Shown here: piece by piece, positions 8,022 through 16,197 of the stretch | Numbering within the stretch: position 1 is the stretch's first letter | Layout of the letters: each line of letters begins with the position of its first letter | DNA from: Lachnospiraceae bacterium | GTDB taxonomy: Bacteria; Bacillota; Clostridia; Lachnospirales; Lachnospiraceae | Direction: 5' to 3' | Assembly (NCBI GenBank): GCA_024685315.1 | Contig: JAIKVW010000016.1 | Span: 62,001-126,000, forward strand | DNA length: 64,000 nucleotides | Position numbers and translations under genes: made by a program | Notes under the pieces: model-generated | The model's database searches: none | What the model saw: only the letters and a program-made list of their open reading frames with translations | Told to the model about the DNA's origin: nothing

Positions 8022-8591
8022 ATGAGCAGCAATTATACTGTTATTCCCGAGTCGACATTTGACAATTTGCAGCTCAATGCAGGCATTCTGCTGAGCTCTT
8101 TCGACCCTTCGACCGGGACCGTGACAGATACGAATATCATAACCGCCACTACTGGCGGCATCACTGTATCGTGCAAGCCGTCCTTCTCCGACCTCGGTGA
8201 GGACGTGGACAACTGCCCGAACAACATGATGGAACTGAAGATGCTCGAGAACTGGGATTGCTCGATGGCGTTCACCGCCCTCAACACATCTCCGGCGGCT
8301 ATCAAGATCGCGCTCGGCTGTGCTACTGTCAATAGCTCCGACAGCACAAGGGTAGACCTTGACGCTCCGGGAGCCGTAGCAACGGCGAGGTTCTCGACAA
8401 TCTGGTGGGTCGGCGAGAAGGCTGACGGCGGCTATGTAGCTGTCGAGCTCCAGAATGCGCTGAGCACCGAAGGATTCCAGCTCAAGACCACGAAGAATGG
8501 CAAGGGCCAGGTTTCCGTGACGATCACCGGGCATGTGAGCATCAACGCTCAGGATACCATGCCGATGACGTTCTACAGCATAGACGCATAG
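8022..8591 (+). CDS. Phage major tail tube protein
   Basis: This 189-residue beta-rich protein is preceded by TAAGGAGG and has the size, Thr/Ser/Gly-rich composition and position of a major tail protein, which polymerises as hexamer rings to form the tail tube. It contains a VSVTITGHVSINAQD strand near the C-terminus that resembles the tube-forming hairpin of the family. Gene order (connectors, this gene, the G/GT chaperone pair, tape measure) makes the call reliable even without a signature motif. Confidence 0.8.
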   Translation: MSSNYTVIPESTFDNLQLNAGILLSSFDPSTGTVTDTNIITATTGGITVSCKPSFSDLGEDVDNCPNNMMELKMLENWDCSMAFTALNTSPAAIKIALGCATVNSSDSTRVDLDAPGAVATARFSTIWWVGEKADGGYVAVELQNALSTEGFQLKTTKNGKGQVSVTITGHVSINAQDTMPMTFYSIDA

Positions 8592-8624
8592 TAAGTGATA
8601 TAAGGCAGAGGAGGTAGAGAGGCA

Positions 8625-9008
8625 ATGAAGTTATCGAGTTATAAGGGCGAAGACGCGATAGAGCTCACGGCAGACCTGATGGAGCCTGTCGGGGAGATCA
8701 TCGGCGACCCGGATGTAAAGGAAGCGTGGTCGGTCGATAAGGACCGCATGAAGGGCATCAAGCTTGCCCTCAAGAATCACAAGAAGGCCGTGCTGAAGGT
8801 GCTGGCAATCCTTGACGGTGTTCCCGCCGAGGACGAGGTGGGCATCAAGGCATACGGCCAGAAGGTGAGCGTGTTCACGCTCCCGGCAAAGCTCGTAGAG
8901 CTGACCAATGACGAGGACTTCACAAGCCTTTTTATCTCGCAGGGTCGGGAGACGGAAGAGACGTCTACTGGCTCTGCTATGCCGAATATCGAGGTAAACG
9001 AGAATTAA
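8625..9008 (+). CDS. Tail assembly chaperone, short form (gpG-like)
   Basis: The 127-residue protein lies between the tail tube and tape measure genes, as gpG does in lambda-type phages. It is helical and charged and ends with an acidic tail. Family knowledge: gpG and its frameshifted form gpGT coat the tape measure protein and recruit tail tube subunits but are not in the virion. A run of five T at 8929-8933 (codons CTT TTT) is followed by a -1 frame open from 8912 to 9280, so a fraction of ribosomes is expected to make the longer form. The start ATG has a GAGGTAGAGAGG leader. Confidence 0.8.
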   Translation: MKLSSYKGEDAIELTADLMEPVGEIIGDPDVKEAWSVDKDRMKGIKLALKNHKKAVLKVLAILDGVPAEDEVGIKAYGQKVSVFTLPAKLVELTNDEDFTSLFISQGRETEETSTGSAMPNIEVNEN

Positions 9009-9280
9009 GGCCATTTCTGCGGTATGTTGCCGCTCGGCTCCGGGAGCGGACGAGCGAGGTGGCATACCGCTATTACATTACTGATGGCATCAAGGCACTC
9101 CTTGACAGCCTGTCGAATCAGTTCGGCGGGGCGAGCCTTGTGGAGAGATACGCAGACCTCGTCAATAAACCTGCGAAGCCGGAAGACCCGCGCACAGCGG
9201 AGGAGATCATCAGCGACATTACGAGTGGCCTTGCAAGATTAAGGAAGGAGGACAGCGAAGACAATGCTGAACGTATTTGA
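8912..9280 (+). CDS. T-domain of the tail assembly chaperone, made by -1 frameshift (gpGT-like)
   Basis: The -1 frame relative to gpG is open from just after a TGA at 8909-8911 to TGA 9278-9280. Its sequence is coherent well before any start codon: DVYWLCYAEYRGKREL at 8960-9007, then RPFLRYVAARLRERT and on through GTG 9059. This is what a gpGT T-domain looks like, including the aromatic and Arg-rich stretch. So the natural product is 8625 to about 8933 in frame 0, then -1 to 9280, near 218 residues. A separate GTG start at 9059 is possible but would lose conserved-looking sequence. It overlaps the tape measure start at 9264. Confidence 0.75.
   Translation, partial: RGLHKPFYLAGSGDGRDVYWLCYAEYRGKRELRPFLRYVAARLRERTSEVAYRYYITDGIKALLDSLSNQFGGASLVERYADLVNKPAKPEDPRTAEEIISDITSGLARLRKEDSEDNAERI
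8927..8936 (+). promoter_or_regulatory. Candidate -1 frameshift slip site for gpG/gpGT
   Basis: The only T run in the usable overlap of the two frames (8912-9008) is TTTTT at 8929-8933. A tRNA-Phe on TTT 8931-8933 can re-pair perfectly with TTT 8930-8932 after a one-base backward slip, and the next codon becomes TAT. It is not a perfect X XXY YYZ heptamer at the P site, so the exact site is inferred; a GGG near 8942-8944 is the other option. Confidence 0.5.
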
Positions 9281-11768
9281 CCTTCAAGCCGTCCTTACAC
9301 TCATAACAACTGACTACGACAAGGGCATCAGCGATGCCCAGACGAAGTTCGAGAAGTTTGGCTCGACGCTCTCGACGATAGGCGGGACGCTGACCAAGAC
9401 CGTGACGCTGCCTCTGGTGGCGATAGGCACGGCGGCGGCAACGGTAGCGGCTAACTTCGAGACGGCGTTTGCGAAGCTCCAGACCATAGCAGATACCACG
9501 GAGGTATCTGTCGGAGATCTGCAGAGCGGCATCAAGAGCCTCTCGGACCAGACCGGGATAAGCATGTCGGACGTGGCTGAGGCCGCATACAATGCTATCT
9601 CAGCAGGACAGGACACAGCAGATGTCCTGTCCTTCGTCGAATATTCGGCGAAGCTGGCGATGGGCGGATTCACTGACCTATCCACAGCCACAGACGTGCT
9701 GACCACGGCCCTCAACGCCTACGGGCTGTCTGCCGATCAGGTCTCGCATGTCTCTGATGTGCTGATAGAGACGCAGAACGAAGGTAAGACGACCGTTGAC
9801 GAGCTGGCGTCTTCCATGGGCCGAGTCATACCTACCGCATCGGCTGCGGGTGTCGGGATAGAGGACCTCGCCTCTCAGTATGTTGCCCTTACCAAGAACG
9901 GTATCGGAACAGCAGAAGCTACGACCTATATCAACGGCATGCTGAACGAGCTGTCTAAGAGCGGTTCTACGGCATTTGAAGCCTTCGAAGAAGCCACAGG
10001 CCAGACATTCCCGGACTATATCGCCGCAGGGCACAGCACGGCTGAGGCAATGGCGGAGCTGTCCTCGTACATGGAGAGCACCGGGCTGAAGGTCTCTGAT
10101 GCCTTCGGTTCGTCCGAGGCGGCGAAGGCGGCGAACGTGCTGGTACAGCATGCTGAAGACTCGACCACAGCTCTGGAGAACATGAAGAACATGTCGGGCC
10201 AGACGGAGGACGCATTCGGCACGATGTCGGAGACAACGGCGAACAAGCTGAAGAAGCTGAAGACCTCGCTACAGAACCTCGGCATCGTGATAGGCGAGTC
10301 GATTCTCCCGGTCGTGACACCGATTATCGAGAAGATCACCGAAGGCCTGCGGAAGGTCTCCGAGTGGTGGGACACGCTGTCTCCGCAGACACAGGACATG
10401 ATCGTGAAGGTCGCCATGATAGCGGCGGCGATCGGGCCTGTGCTCGTCATTGTGGGGAAGGCAATCCTCATCATCGGCAAGCTAAGGACGGTGTTCTACT
10501 ACCTCAGGATGGCGATGGCGGTGATGGGAGGGCCAATTACGCTCATCATCGCGGCGATAGCGGCTCTGGTCGCAGGGTTCATCTACTTATGGAACACAAG
10601 CGAGGGATTCCGCAACTTCTGGATCGGTCTCTGGGAGAACCTCAAGGAGATCGTCTCGGCTGTAGTGACCGCAATAGTCACAGCCTTCTCCGACACATGG
10701 GAGGACATCAAGGCTATCTGGGGCGCAGTCTCCGGCTTCTTCTCCGGCGTCTGGGAAGGTGTGAAGGGGATCTTTGCAGGCGTGAAGGAATGGTTCAGCG
10801 AGAAGTTCTCGGCGGCATGGAGTGCTATCGTTTCTGAGTTCTCGGCTATTGGGCAATGGTTCTCGGATAGATGGGACGACATCACCGAGGTATTCCATGA
10901 GGTGGCTGACTGGTTCTCGGAGAAGTTCGAGGACGCAAGAGACAGTGTGCACGAGGCATTCAAGGACATCGGAAGCTGGTTCAGCGATCGCTACAACGAC
11001 ATCAAGACCGTGTTCGCCAACGTCAAGAGCTGGTTCTCGGAGAAGTTCAATGGAGCCAAGGACAAGGTGCATGCTGCGTTCCAAGGCATCGGGAGCTGGT
11101 TCAAGGAGCGATATGCGGACATCAAGGCCGTGTATATCGGCGTCGAGGGCTGGTTCTCGGAGAAGTTCTTGGCGGCGTATGGAGCCGTTCAGAGTGCCTT
11201 CAATGGCATCGGGAGCTGGTTCAAGGAGCGCTGGAACGACATCGTCAATGCGCTGTCCGCTGTGGACACATGGTTCACCGATCACTTCGGTGATGCCTAT
11301 ACGAGCATCAAGGATGCGTTCTTCGGTATCGGTGAGTTCTTCGCCGGGGTCTGGGAAGACATAACCGGGGCGTTCCCGAATCTCTATGACTTCTTCTCCG
11401 AACTGTTCGGGGATGCGGTGCAGGCCATCAAGGACAGGCTCGGGCCGCTCGGCGATTGGATAGCAGGGCTGTTCGGGGGGTCTGGCATAGATGTCAGCGT
11501 GAACGTTCCAGACGTGTCGAAGATCAAGGCCTATGCAATGGATTCCGGCGGTATCGTCACACAGCCTACTCTGGCTGTCGTAGGCGAGCGCAGGCCGGAG
11601 TTCGTGGGTGCTCTCGATGACCTAAGGACGATGATTCGGGAGGAGGCCAACGGCACGACAACAATCAATGTATACGGCGCTCAGGGGCAGGACGTCTCTG
11701 CGCTTGCAGATAAGGTGGCTGAGCGGATTAAGCAAGCCACAGACAGAAGGAGAAGGAGTTTCGCATGA
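9264..11768 (+). CDS. Phage tail tape measure protein
   Basis: The 834-residue protein is the largest of the tail module. N-terminal part (about 1-360) has TMP family features: GSTLSTIGGTLTKTVTLP, then Ala/Thr-rich helices with TGISMSDVAEAAYNA. Next come two to three hydrophobic segments (about 380-450). Residues 510-750 are repeats starting at 120-base steps (10791, 10911, 11031, 11151, 11271, with a weaker one at 11391), each opening with WFSEKF or a variant and holding a second Trp-Phe pair at +22. The C-terminus returns to a basic linker. Family knowledge: TMP length sets tail length and the hydrophobic part may enter the host membrane. The gene overlaps the gpGT end and the Dit start, so all three are coupled. 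Confidence 0.92.
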   Translation: MLNVFDLQAVLTLITTDYDKGISDAQTKFEKFGSTLSTIGGTLTKTVTLPLVAIGTAAATVAANFETAFAKLQTIADTTEVSVGDLQSGIKSLSDQTGISMSDVAEAAYNAISAGQDTADVLSFVEYSAKLAMGGFTDLSTATDVLTTALNAYGLSADQVSHVSDVLIETQNEGKTTVDELASSMGRVIPTASAAGVGIEDLASQYVALTKNGIGTAEATTYINGMLNELSKSGSTAFEAFEEATGQTFPDYIAAGHSTAEAMAELSSYMESTGLKVSDAFGSSEAAKAANVLVQHAEDSTTALENMKNMSGQTEDAFGTMSETTANKLKKLKTSLQNLGIVIGESILPVVTPIIEKITEGLRKVSEWWDTLSPQTQDMIVKVAMIAAAIGPVLVIVGKAILIIGKLRTVFYYLRMAMAVMGGPITLIIAAIAALVAGFIYLWNTSEGFRNFWIGLWENLKEIVSAVVTAIVTAFSDTWEDIKAIWGAVSGFFSGVWEGVKGIFAGVKEWFSEKFSAAWSAIVSEFSAIGQWFSDRWDDITEVFHEVADWFSEKFEDARDSVHEAFKDIGSWFSDRYNDIKTVFANVKSWFSEKFNGAKDKVHAAFQGIGSWFKERYADIKAVYIGVEGWFSEKFLAAYGAVQSAFNGIGSWFKERWNDIVNALSAVDTWFTDHFGDAYTSIKDAFFGIGEFFAGVWEDITGAFPNLYDFFSELFGDAVQAIKDRLGPLGDWIAGLFGGSGIDVSVNVPDVSKIKAYAMDSGGIVTQPTLAVVGERRPEFVGALDDLRTMIREEANGTTTINVYGAQGQDVSALADKVAERIKQATDRRRRSFA
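10791..11400 (+). repeat. Exact 120-bp period repeats in the tape measure gene
   Basis: The codons for Trp-Phe-(Ser/Thr) recur at 10791, 10911, 11031, 11151 and 11271, and a Phe-Phe-Ser variant at 11391: exactly 40 residues apart each time. Bases TGGTTCTCGGAGAAGTTC are identical at 10911, 11031 and 11151, whereas intervening sequence has diverged in both codon and residue. This is an array kept in strict register. Confidence 0.85.
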
Positions 11769-12898
11769 GCAACATTATGACGTTTACCTACAACGGAGTG
11801 AATAGCGGAGACTTCGGCCTGTTTATATCTAATCATCAGCAGAGACACGCGCAGCGCAAGATCTCTCGCGTTGCGGTTCCGGGGAGAAATGGCGACGTCA
11901 TCTTCCCGCAAGAAGCATACGAGAATGTCGTGGAGCGGTATGATGTATATCTCATCGACCACGTTGACAAGGAAGTTCCCGACAGGCTGGGCGAGATCAT
12001 GACTTGGCTGACCGGGGACGGCGATTATCATCCGCTCACGGACGATTATTCCGCGACGACCTATCGCGAGGCGGTGCTCGTGGAGTCTGCGGACTTTGAA
12101 GATCGCTTCAAGACGCTTGGCAAGGGCACGCTGAAGTTCGACTGTAAGCCACAGAGGTTTCTTGTGGACGATGCTCCGATCACGCTGACCGGGACTCAGG
12201 GGCCAACGTTCCTCGCGTATTCTGACCTCAATACCGAGGGGCAGGCTTTTGCGGACAGATATAGCTATCAGGATGATCTGTTCATCCAACTGGATCTGGG
12301 AGCAGTGGGGTACTGGTATGTCGTATTTGACAACGCTGACCCATATTGCTATGTATCGATAAGCTCGAATGACTTCACGGGTTCAACAAGCAGCCAAGCA
12401 GCGACGCAACAGGCCAATCTTCCTTTCGTGACAGGACTACGGCGGTACATCCTCGTTCCGTGGAGGTTCTTCCCGTCCGGGAAGTACTACTCAACTACGA
12501 TCAGTGGGATTAGCGATATTGACTGGACGAGCGAGGCGGAGTTCTTCACGCCTACCGCGCAGATATCCAATCCATATATGCCGAGCAGACCTCTGGTGCA
12601 GCTTATCCGGCGCGGGTCATCGTCCTCTTACGGCGATAACTTCATCTTGGGACTCAACGGACGGCTGATCTACATCAACGATATCTTCACGTCCTTGGAT
12701 GGGTTTTTCGTCGACCTTGAGACGGGGGATATCTATCAGGAGTATCCGATATCCTCAGATGGGGATGTGGTCAAAAAGTCGAGGTCGACCGATGTTCTGC
12801 ACGTCCAGACGGACATCATTCTCCCGACCGGGAACATCGATATCTATCTGGGTAAATATTATCAGCTTATGATCTGGCCGAGGAGGTGGATGCTGTAA
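11765..12898 (+). CDS. Phage distal tail protein (Dit)
   Basis: The 377-residue protein has the Dit N-terminal pattern: MTFTYNGVNSGDFGLFISN, followed by a conserved VAVPGRNGDV stretch near residue 38, as in SPP1 gp19.1-type proteins. Family knowledge: Dit forms the hexameric hub at the tail tip that links tail tube to Tal and to receptor-binding parts. At 377 residues it is longer than SPP1 Dit, and the extra C-terminal part may carry an insertion or a carbohydrate-binding module; I cannot name one. The start overlaps the tape measure stop (ATGA). Confidence 0.82.
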   Translation: MSNIMTFTYNGVNSGDFGLFISNHQQRHAQRKISRVAVPGRNGDVIFPQEAYENVVERYDVYLIDHVDKEVPDRLGEIMTWLTGDGDYHPLTDDYSATTYREAVLVESADFEDRFKTLGKGTLKFDCKPQRFLVDDAPITLTGTQGPTFLAYSDLNTEGQAFADRYSYQDDLFIQLDLGAVGYWYVVFDNADPYCYVSISSNDFTGSTSSQAATQQANLPFVTGLRRYILVPWRFFPSGKYYSTTISGISDIDWTSEAEFFTPTAQISNPYMPSRPLVQLIRRGSSSSYGDNFILGLNGRLIYINDIFTSLDGFFVDLETGDIYQEYPISSDGDVVKKSRSTDVLHVQTDIILPTGNIDIYLGKYYQLMIWPRRWML

Positions 12899-14385
12899 TG
12901 CGTGACACTCCGAGGCTTTTCAAATCGACGGATAATGATTTTACAGGGGCAGGGCTCGGCTATCTTACCGAGCTTACCTCTGCCAAGATCACAGAAGAGC
13001 TTAACGGCTCGTACACTCTGGAGGCGTCCTATCCGTTCTCTGGTGCTCTGGCTCGGAACCTTGTTCCGGGTGTGCTGATCGTCGCAAAACCGAATCTATT
13101 CGATGCTCCGCAAGCGTTCCGCGTTACTCAGGTTCTGAAGAACCTTGATGGTACACTCAACCTCCTTGCTGACCATATAAGCTATGACCTCTGCCACATA
13201 TACCTCTCTCCTTTCAGCGCGAGTTCGCTTGCCGGAGCAATTACTGCCTTAGCTGACGGGGCTCCGAGTAACGACTTCTCGTTCTCCACGGACATTTCGA
13301 GTGCTGCTTCTATCGACATGTCCGCGCCCGTCAGCGTTCGGAGTGCTCTTGGGGGAGTGGAGGGGTCACTCATTGACACTTACGGGGGCGAGCTGCGGTG
13401 GAATAACTGGCGTGTCCATCTCCTCAAGGCGAGGGGGTCAGACCGGGGCGTAACGATACAGTACGCCCATAACCTCACGGCCTTGGAGCAGAAGAGGAGC
13501 ATCGAGAGCTCGTATGACTGCGTGTTCCCGTTTGCGACAGTGGACGATGTCGTCTACTACCTCACGGATACGACAGTTGCCGCTGACGCTCCGCTGGTCT
13601 ATGCGGACACATCGGACTATACGCTGTATGACTATCCGAGGGCATATCTGTTAGATCTGAGCGAGAATTTCGAGGTCGGAGACGTGCCGACGCAGGCACA
13701 GCTTAAGAGTTACGCGGAGACCTACATAGCAGGCAACAAGCTGCCAGAAGAGACGCTGACAGCGACAGTAAGTTTTATCGACTTGCAGACGATTGGCGGA
13801 GGCTCGCTCCCGATCATGCTGGGAGATACCGTCCGGGTGGACTGTCCGAACCTCGATATCTTTGGTCTGGAGACGGAAGTCAATAAGACTGTCTACAACG
13901 TGCTTCTCGACCGCTACGATTCGATTGACGTAGGGCAGAGGAGGGTTTCCTTGTCTGATGATCTTGCGGCCTTAGAAGGGGCTTCTGTTGGCTCTGCGGG
14001 TGTCTCTGCCGGGGGAGCAGTCAAGGAGTCTGACGCGATGAGCGCGGCGGTGACGCTGGCCACAGGCACATGGGCGACCTATTCGGGCGACAGCAACATG
14101 CCGAGCCTGACGCTCTCGCCGGGGTCGTGGGTGATCTCGTGCAAGGCGATCTTCTCAGCAAACACGTCCGGGTGCAGGATTCTTGGCATTGATTCGAGCG
14201 ACGACCACACGACTATCGACATTAGGATAGCTCCGTCTCCGTCGGCGACAACGCAGGTGACCTATTCTAAGGTCGTCCGGCACACATCGGACACGACCTA
14301 TTACCTTTCGGCCTTCCAGAACTCCGGCTCGAGTCTCACGCTGAGTGCGAGCTCGTTCCTCAAGGCCGTGCGGATTGGGGGATAG
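12898..14385 (+). CDS. Phage tail-associated (Tal / endopeptidase tail family) baseplate protein
   Basis: I put the start at ATG 12898, which shares one base with the Dit stop and follows AGGAGG at 12881-12886; 495 residues result. An upstream GTG at 12886 would overlap the ribosome site. Residues 1-360 match the general layout of the siphophage tail hub protein (LTSAKITEELNGSYTLEASYP, then the FRVTQVLKNLDGTL strand set). No catalytic lysin domain is visible in the C-terminus, which is instead a beta-rich domain with many Ser/Thr/Asp, perhaps receptor or fibre binding. It likely forms the tail-tip trimer under Dit. Confidence 0.75.
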   Translation: MRDTPRLFKSTDNDFTGAGLGYLTELTSAKITEELNGSYTLEASYPFSGALARNLVPGVLIVAKPNLFDAPQAFRVTQVLKNLDGTLNLLADHISYDLCHIYLSPFSASSLAGAITALADGAPSNDFSFSTDISSAASIDMSAPVSVRSALGGVEGSLIDTYGGELRWNNWRVHLLKARGSDRGVTIQYAHNLTALEQKRSIESSYDCVFPFATVDDVVYYLTDTTVAADAPLVYADTSDYTLYDYPRAYLLDLSENFEVGDVPTQAQLKSYAETYIAGNKLPEETLTATVSFIDLQTIGGGSLPIMLGDTVRVDCPNLDIFGLETEVNKTVYNVLLDRYDSIDVGQRRVSLSDDLAALEGASVGSAGVSAGGAVKESDAMSAAVTLATGTWATYSGDSNMPSLTLSPGSWVISCKAIFSANTSGCRILGIDSSDDHTTIDIRIAPSPSATTQVTYSKVVRHTSDTTYYLSAFQNSGSSLTLSASSFLKAVRIGG

Positions 14386-14388
14386 CCC

Positions 14389-14643
14389 ATGACAGAAGCA
14401 ATAATCGTGGCGATCATCACGGCTGGCGCGAGCATCGTATGTCAGCTGATCATCGCCAATAAGGGCAAGAAGGAACGCATCGCCGAGGAGGCGAAGAAGG
14501 ATCAGGAGCTTAAAGACAAGCTGAAGGCCATAGAGGACAAGCTCGATGTTCACAACGGCTATGCGGCTAAGCTCTCAGCCATCTCCGAGGCGATAGTCGC
14601 GCTCCAGAAGGACATCGAGTGGATTCGGGAGGGCGCAAGATGA
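14389..14643 (+). CDS. Small membrane protein with coiled coil, lysis or tail accessory
   Basis: The 84-residue protein has one N-terminal hydrophobic segment (IIVAIITAGASIVCQLII, residues 5-22), a basic patch (KGKKER) and a long Lys/Glu/Asp coiled coil. This layout resembles XhlA/BhlA-like accessory lysis proteins encoded just before a holin, and the next gene is a holin candidate. A role as a tail-tip membrane partner cannot be excluded. Confidence 0.6.
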   Translation: MTEAIIVAIITAGASIVCQLIIANKGKKERIAEEAKKDQELKDKLKAIEDKLDVHNGYAAKLSAISEAIVALQKDIEWIREGAR

Positions 14644-14692
14644 TTTATCTCAATATTTTCGCAAAAATCTATGATGAGTGGAGGTGCTGGCG

Positions 14693-14908
14693 ATGAACAG
14701 CAAGACATTCGACATACTCAGATACATCTCTGAGGTGGTTATTCAGGCGTTGGTCGTGTTCTTGGGGGTCGTGTTTGCTAACATCCCTGTGGCGCATTCA
14801 GAGGCTATTCTGGCCATCGTAGCGGCGGTCGGCGTATTTATCGGCTCGCTCGTAAACGGCTGGAGGAAGGCTTACAACGCGCAGGATGACGGGGAGGCAG
14901 AAGGATGA
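14693..14908 (+). CDS. Phage holin
   Basis: ATG 14693 follows a GGAGGTGCTGG ribosome site; the resulting 71-residue protein has two hydrophobic helices (about 15-35 and 42-60) joined by a short NIPVAHSE turn and a charged C-terminus, the usual class II holin form. Holins open the inner membrane at a set time so that the endolysin can reach peptidoglycan. The endolysin gene is 3.2 kb further on, with fibre and glycosyltransferase genes between. Confidence 0.7.
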   Translation: MNSKTFDILRYISEVVIQALVVFLGVVFANIPVAHSEAILAIVAAVGVFIGSLVNGWRKAYNAQDDGEAEG

Positions 14909-15210
14909 TACGCGGCACGACTCCGACTCATATATTCCAGACCGGGGTCGACCTCAGCACCGTCTCAACGCTCTGGCTTACCTACAGACAGCGGTACAAG
15001 GTCGTGACCAAGACACTGGACGATGTCACGATAGACGAGAACGATACGACCCAGTTCTCTGTGACGCTGACCCAGAAGGAGACTCTGCTGTTCGAGCCGG
15101 GCATAGCATATATTCAGTGCCGGGCGTTGACAGCGAGCGGAACGGCTCTGGCCTCGCCTTCGATAAGCCTGATGATAGCTGACATTCAGAAGGACGGTGA
15201 GATCTCATGA
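14905..15210 (+). CDS. Phage protein of unknown function
   Basis: The 101-residue protein overlaps the holin stop by 4 bases and the next start by 4. It is a compact beta-rich protein (MIRGTTPTHIFQTGVDLSTV at its start) with no membrane segment or cysteine cluster besides one Cys near residue 73. Such genes are common before tail fibre genes in clostridial phages, so it is probably a baseplate accessory. No specific family named. Confidence 0.6.
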   Translation: MIRGTTPTHIFQTGVDLSTVSTLWLTYRQRYKVVTKTLDDVTIDENDTTQFSVTLTQKETLLFEPGIAYIQCRALTASGTALASPSISLMIADIQKDGEIS

Positions 15211-15500
15211 GTGCGACTGCGGAGACTGGGATTTTTTCTTTTGAGATGTCGGGCGATGTGGAGACTATGTCTCTCAGCCTGACGGGCAATGTGGAGACTA
15301 TGTCTCTCAGCCTGACGGAAGGAATGGTCATCATCTCCGAGGCTGACTACTATACCGGGGAGACAGAGGTCACTCCGTCCTCGGAGACACAGACACTTGA
15401 GACTTCCGGCAAGGTCATGCCGGATAACGTCATTATAAATCCAATCCCTTCCAACTATGGCTTAATCACCTGGAACGGAAGCACACTTACTGTATCATAG
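15207..15500 (+). CDS. Phage protein with tandem 11-residue repeat
   Basis: The 97-residue protein contains two adjacent copies of an 11-residue unit (VETMSLSLTG/VETMSLSLTE pattern, residues 17-38) encoded by a 33-base tandem duplication, followed by a predicted beta-rich region ending with an INPIPSNYGLITWNGSTLTVS tail. The end resembles the common C-terminal strand of baseplate or fibre linker domains. A hydrophobic alternate-residue pattern suggests beta strands, so the duplication would add one strand pair. The function is unknown. Confidence 0.6.
   Translation: MSATAETGIFSFEMSGDVETMSLSLTGNVETMSLSLTEGMVIISEADYYTGETEVTPSSETQTLETSGKVMPDNVIINPIPSNYGLITWNGSTLTVS
15255..15320 (+). repeat. 33-bp tandem repeat, two copies
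   Basis: GATGTGGAGACTATGTCTCT begins at 15255 and AATGTGGAGACTATGTCTCT at 15288, 33 bases apart; the second continues the same way for the rest of the unit. It keeps the frame (11 codons). Near-perfect identity suggests a recent slippage duplication. Confidence 0.85.
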
Positions 15501-15510
15501 GAGGCTTTTT

Positions 15511-16185
15511 ATGGCTCAAAATGTTGTTATCAATGGCGTAACCTATCAAAGCGTTCCCGAAGTTGACATTCCGCTTTCGGGTGGAGGCACTGCTGAATTT
15601 TACGACACATCAGATGCGACTCTTTCAAACGGCGGCCAGATGTTGAGCGGATATACCGCATACGCAGGCGGAACGAAATACACAGGTACAATCGCCACAA
15701 AAACATCTTCCAATCTGACCGCAAGCGGAGCGACAGTCACAGCTCCGGCAGGCTATTATGCTTCGGCGGCATCGAAATCAATCGCAAGCGGTTCAGCAAA
15801 GACACCTGCTACCACGATTACGGCGACACCGACTATCACAGTAGGCGATGATGGTCTTATCACTGCAAGTGTATCTGCTTCGCAAAGTGTAACACCGACT
15901 GTCAGCGCAGGATATGTGTCCAGCGGGACAGCAGGCACAATAACAGTCAGCGGTTCTGACACCGAACAGCTTACTACACAGGCGGCGCAGACGATCACGC
16001 CGGGGACATCTAATCAAACGATTGCAGCAGGCACGTATCTGACAGGAGCGCAGACCATTGCAGGAGACTCCAATCTTCAGAGTGCATACATCAAGAGCGG
16101 TGTGTCTATCTTTGGTGTAGCAGGCAGCTTAACATCGGTAGCGGTATCACAGGATTCAACCACAAAAGTATTATCCATCTCATAA
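15511..16185 (+). CDS. Tail fibre-like protein, paralog of the next gene at the N-terminus
   Basis: The 224-residue protein is almost free of cysteine and rich in Thr, Ser, Gly, Ala and Val. Residues 1-32 (NVVINGVTYQSVPEVDIPL, then GGTAEFYDTSDA) match the start of the following LRR protein (NVTVAGVSYTDVPAVELPL, then GGTAEFYDLSDA). The rest has repeated beta-strand segments such as SGATVTAPAGYY and SGTAGTITVSGSDT, as in phage tail fibre or collar proteins. The shared start is likely the part that attaches to the baseplate. It starts from ATG 15511 after TAGGAGG. Confidence 0.65.
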   Translation: MAQNVVINGVTYQSVPEVDIPLSGGGTAEFYDTSDATLSNGGQMLSGYTAYAGGTKYTGTIATKTSSNLTASGATVTAPAGYYASAASKSIASGSAKTPATTITATPTITVGDDGLITASVSASQSVTPTVSAGYVSSGTAGTITVSGSDTEQLTTQAAQTITPGTSNQTIAAGTYLTGAQTIAGDSNLQSAYIKSGVSIFGVAGSLTSVAVSQDSTTKVLSIS

Positions 16186-16197
16186 GGAGGTGGGTTT

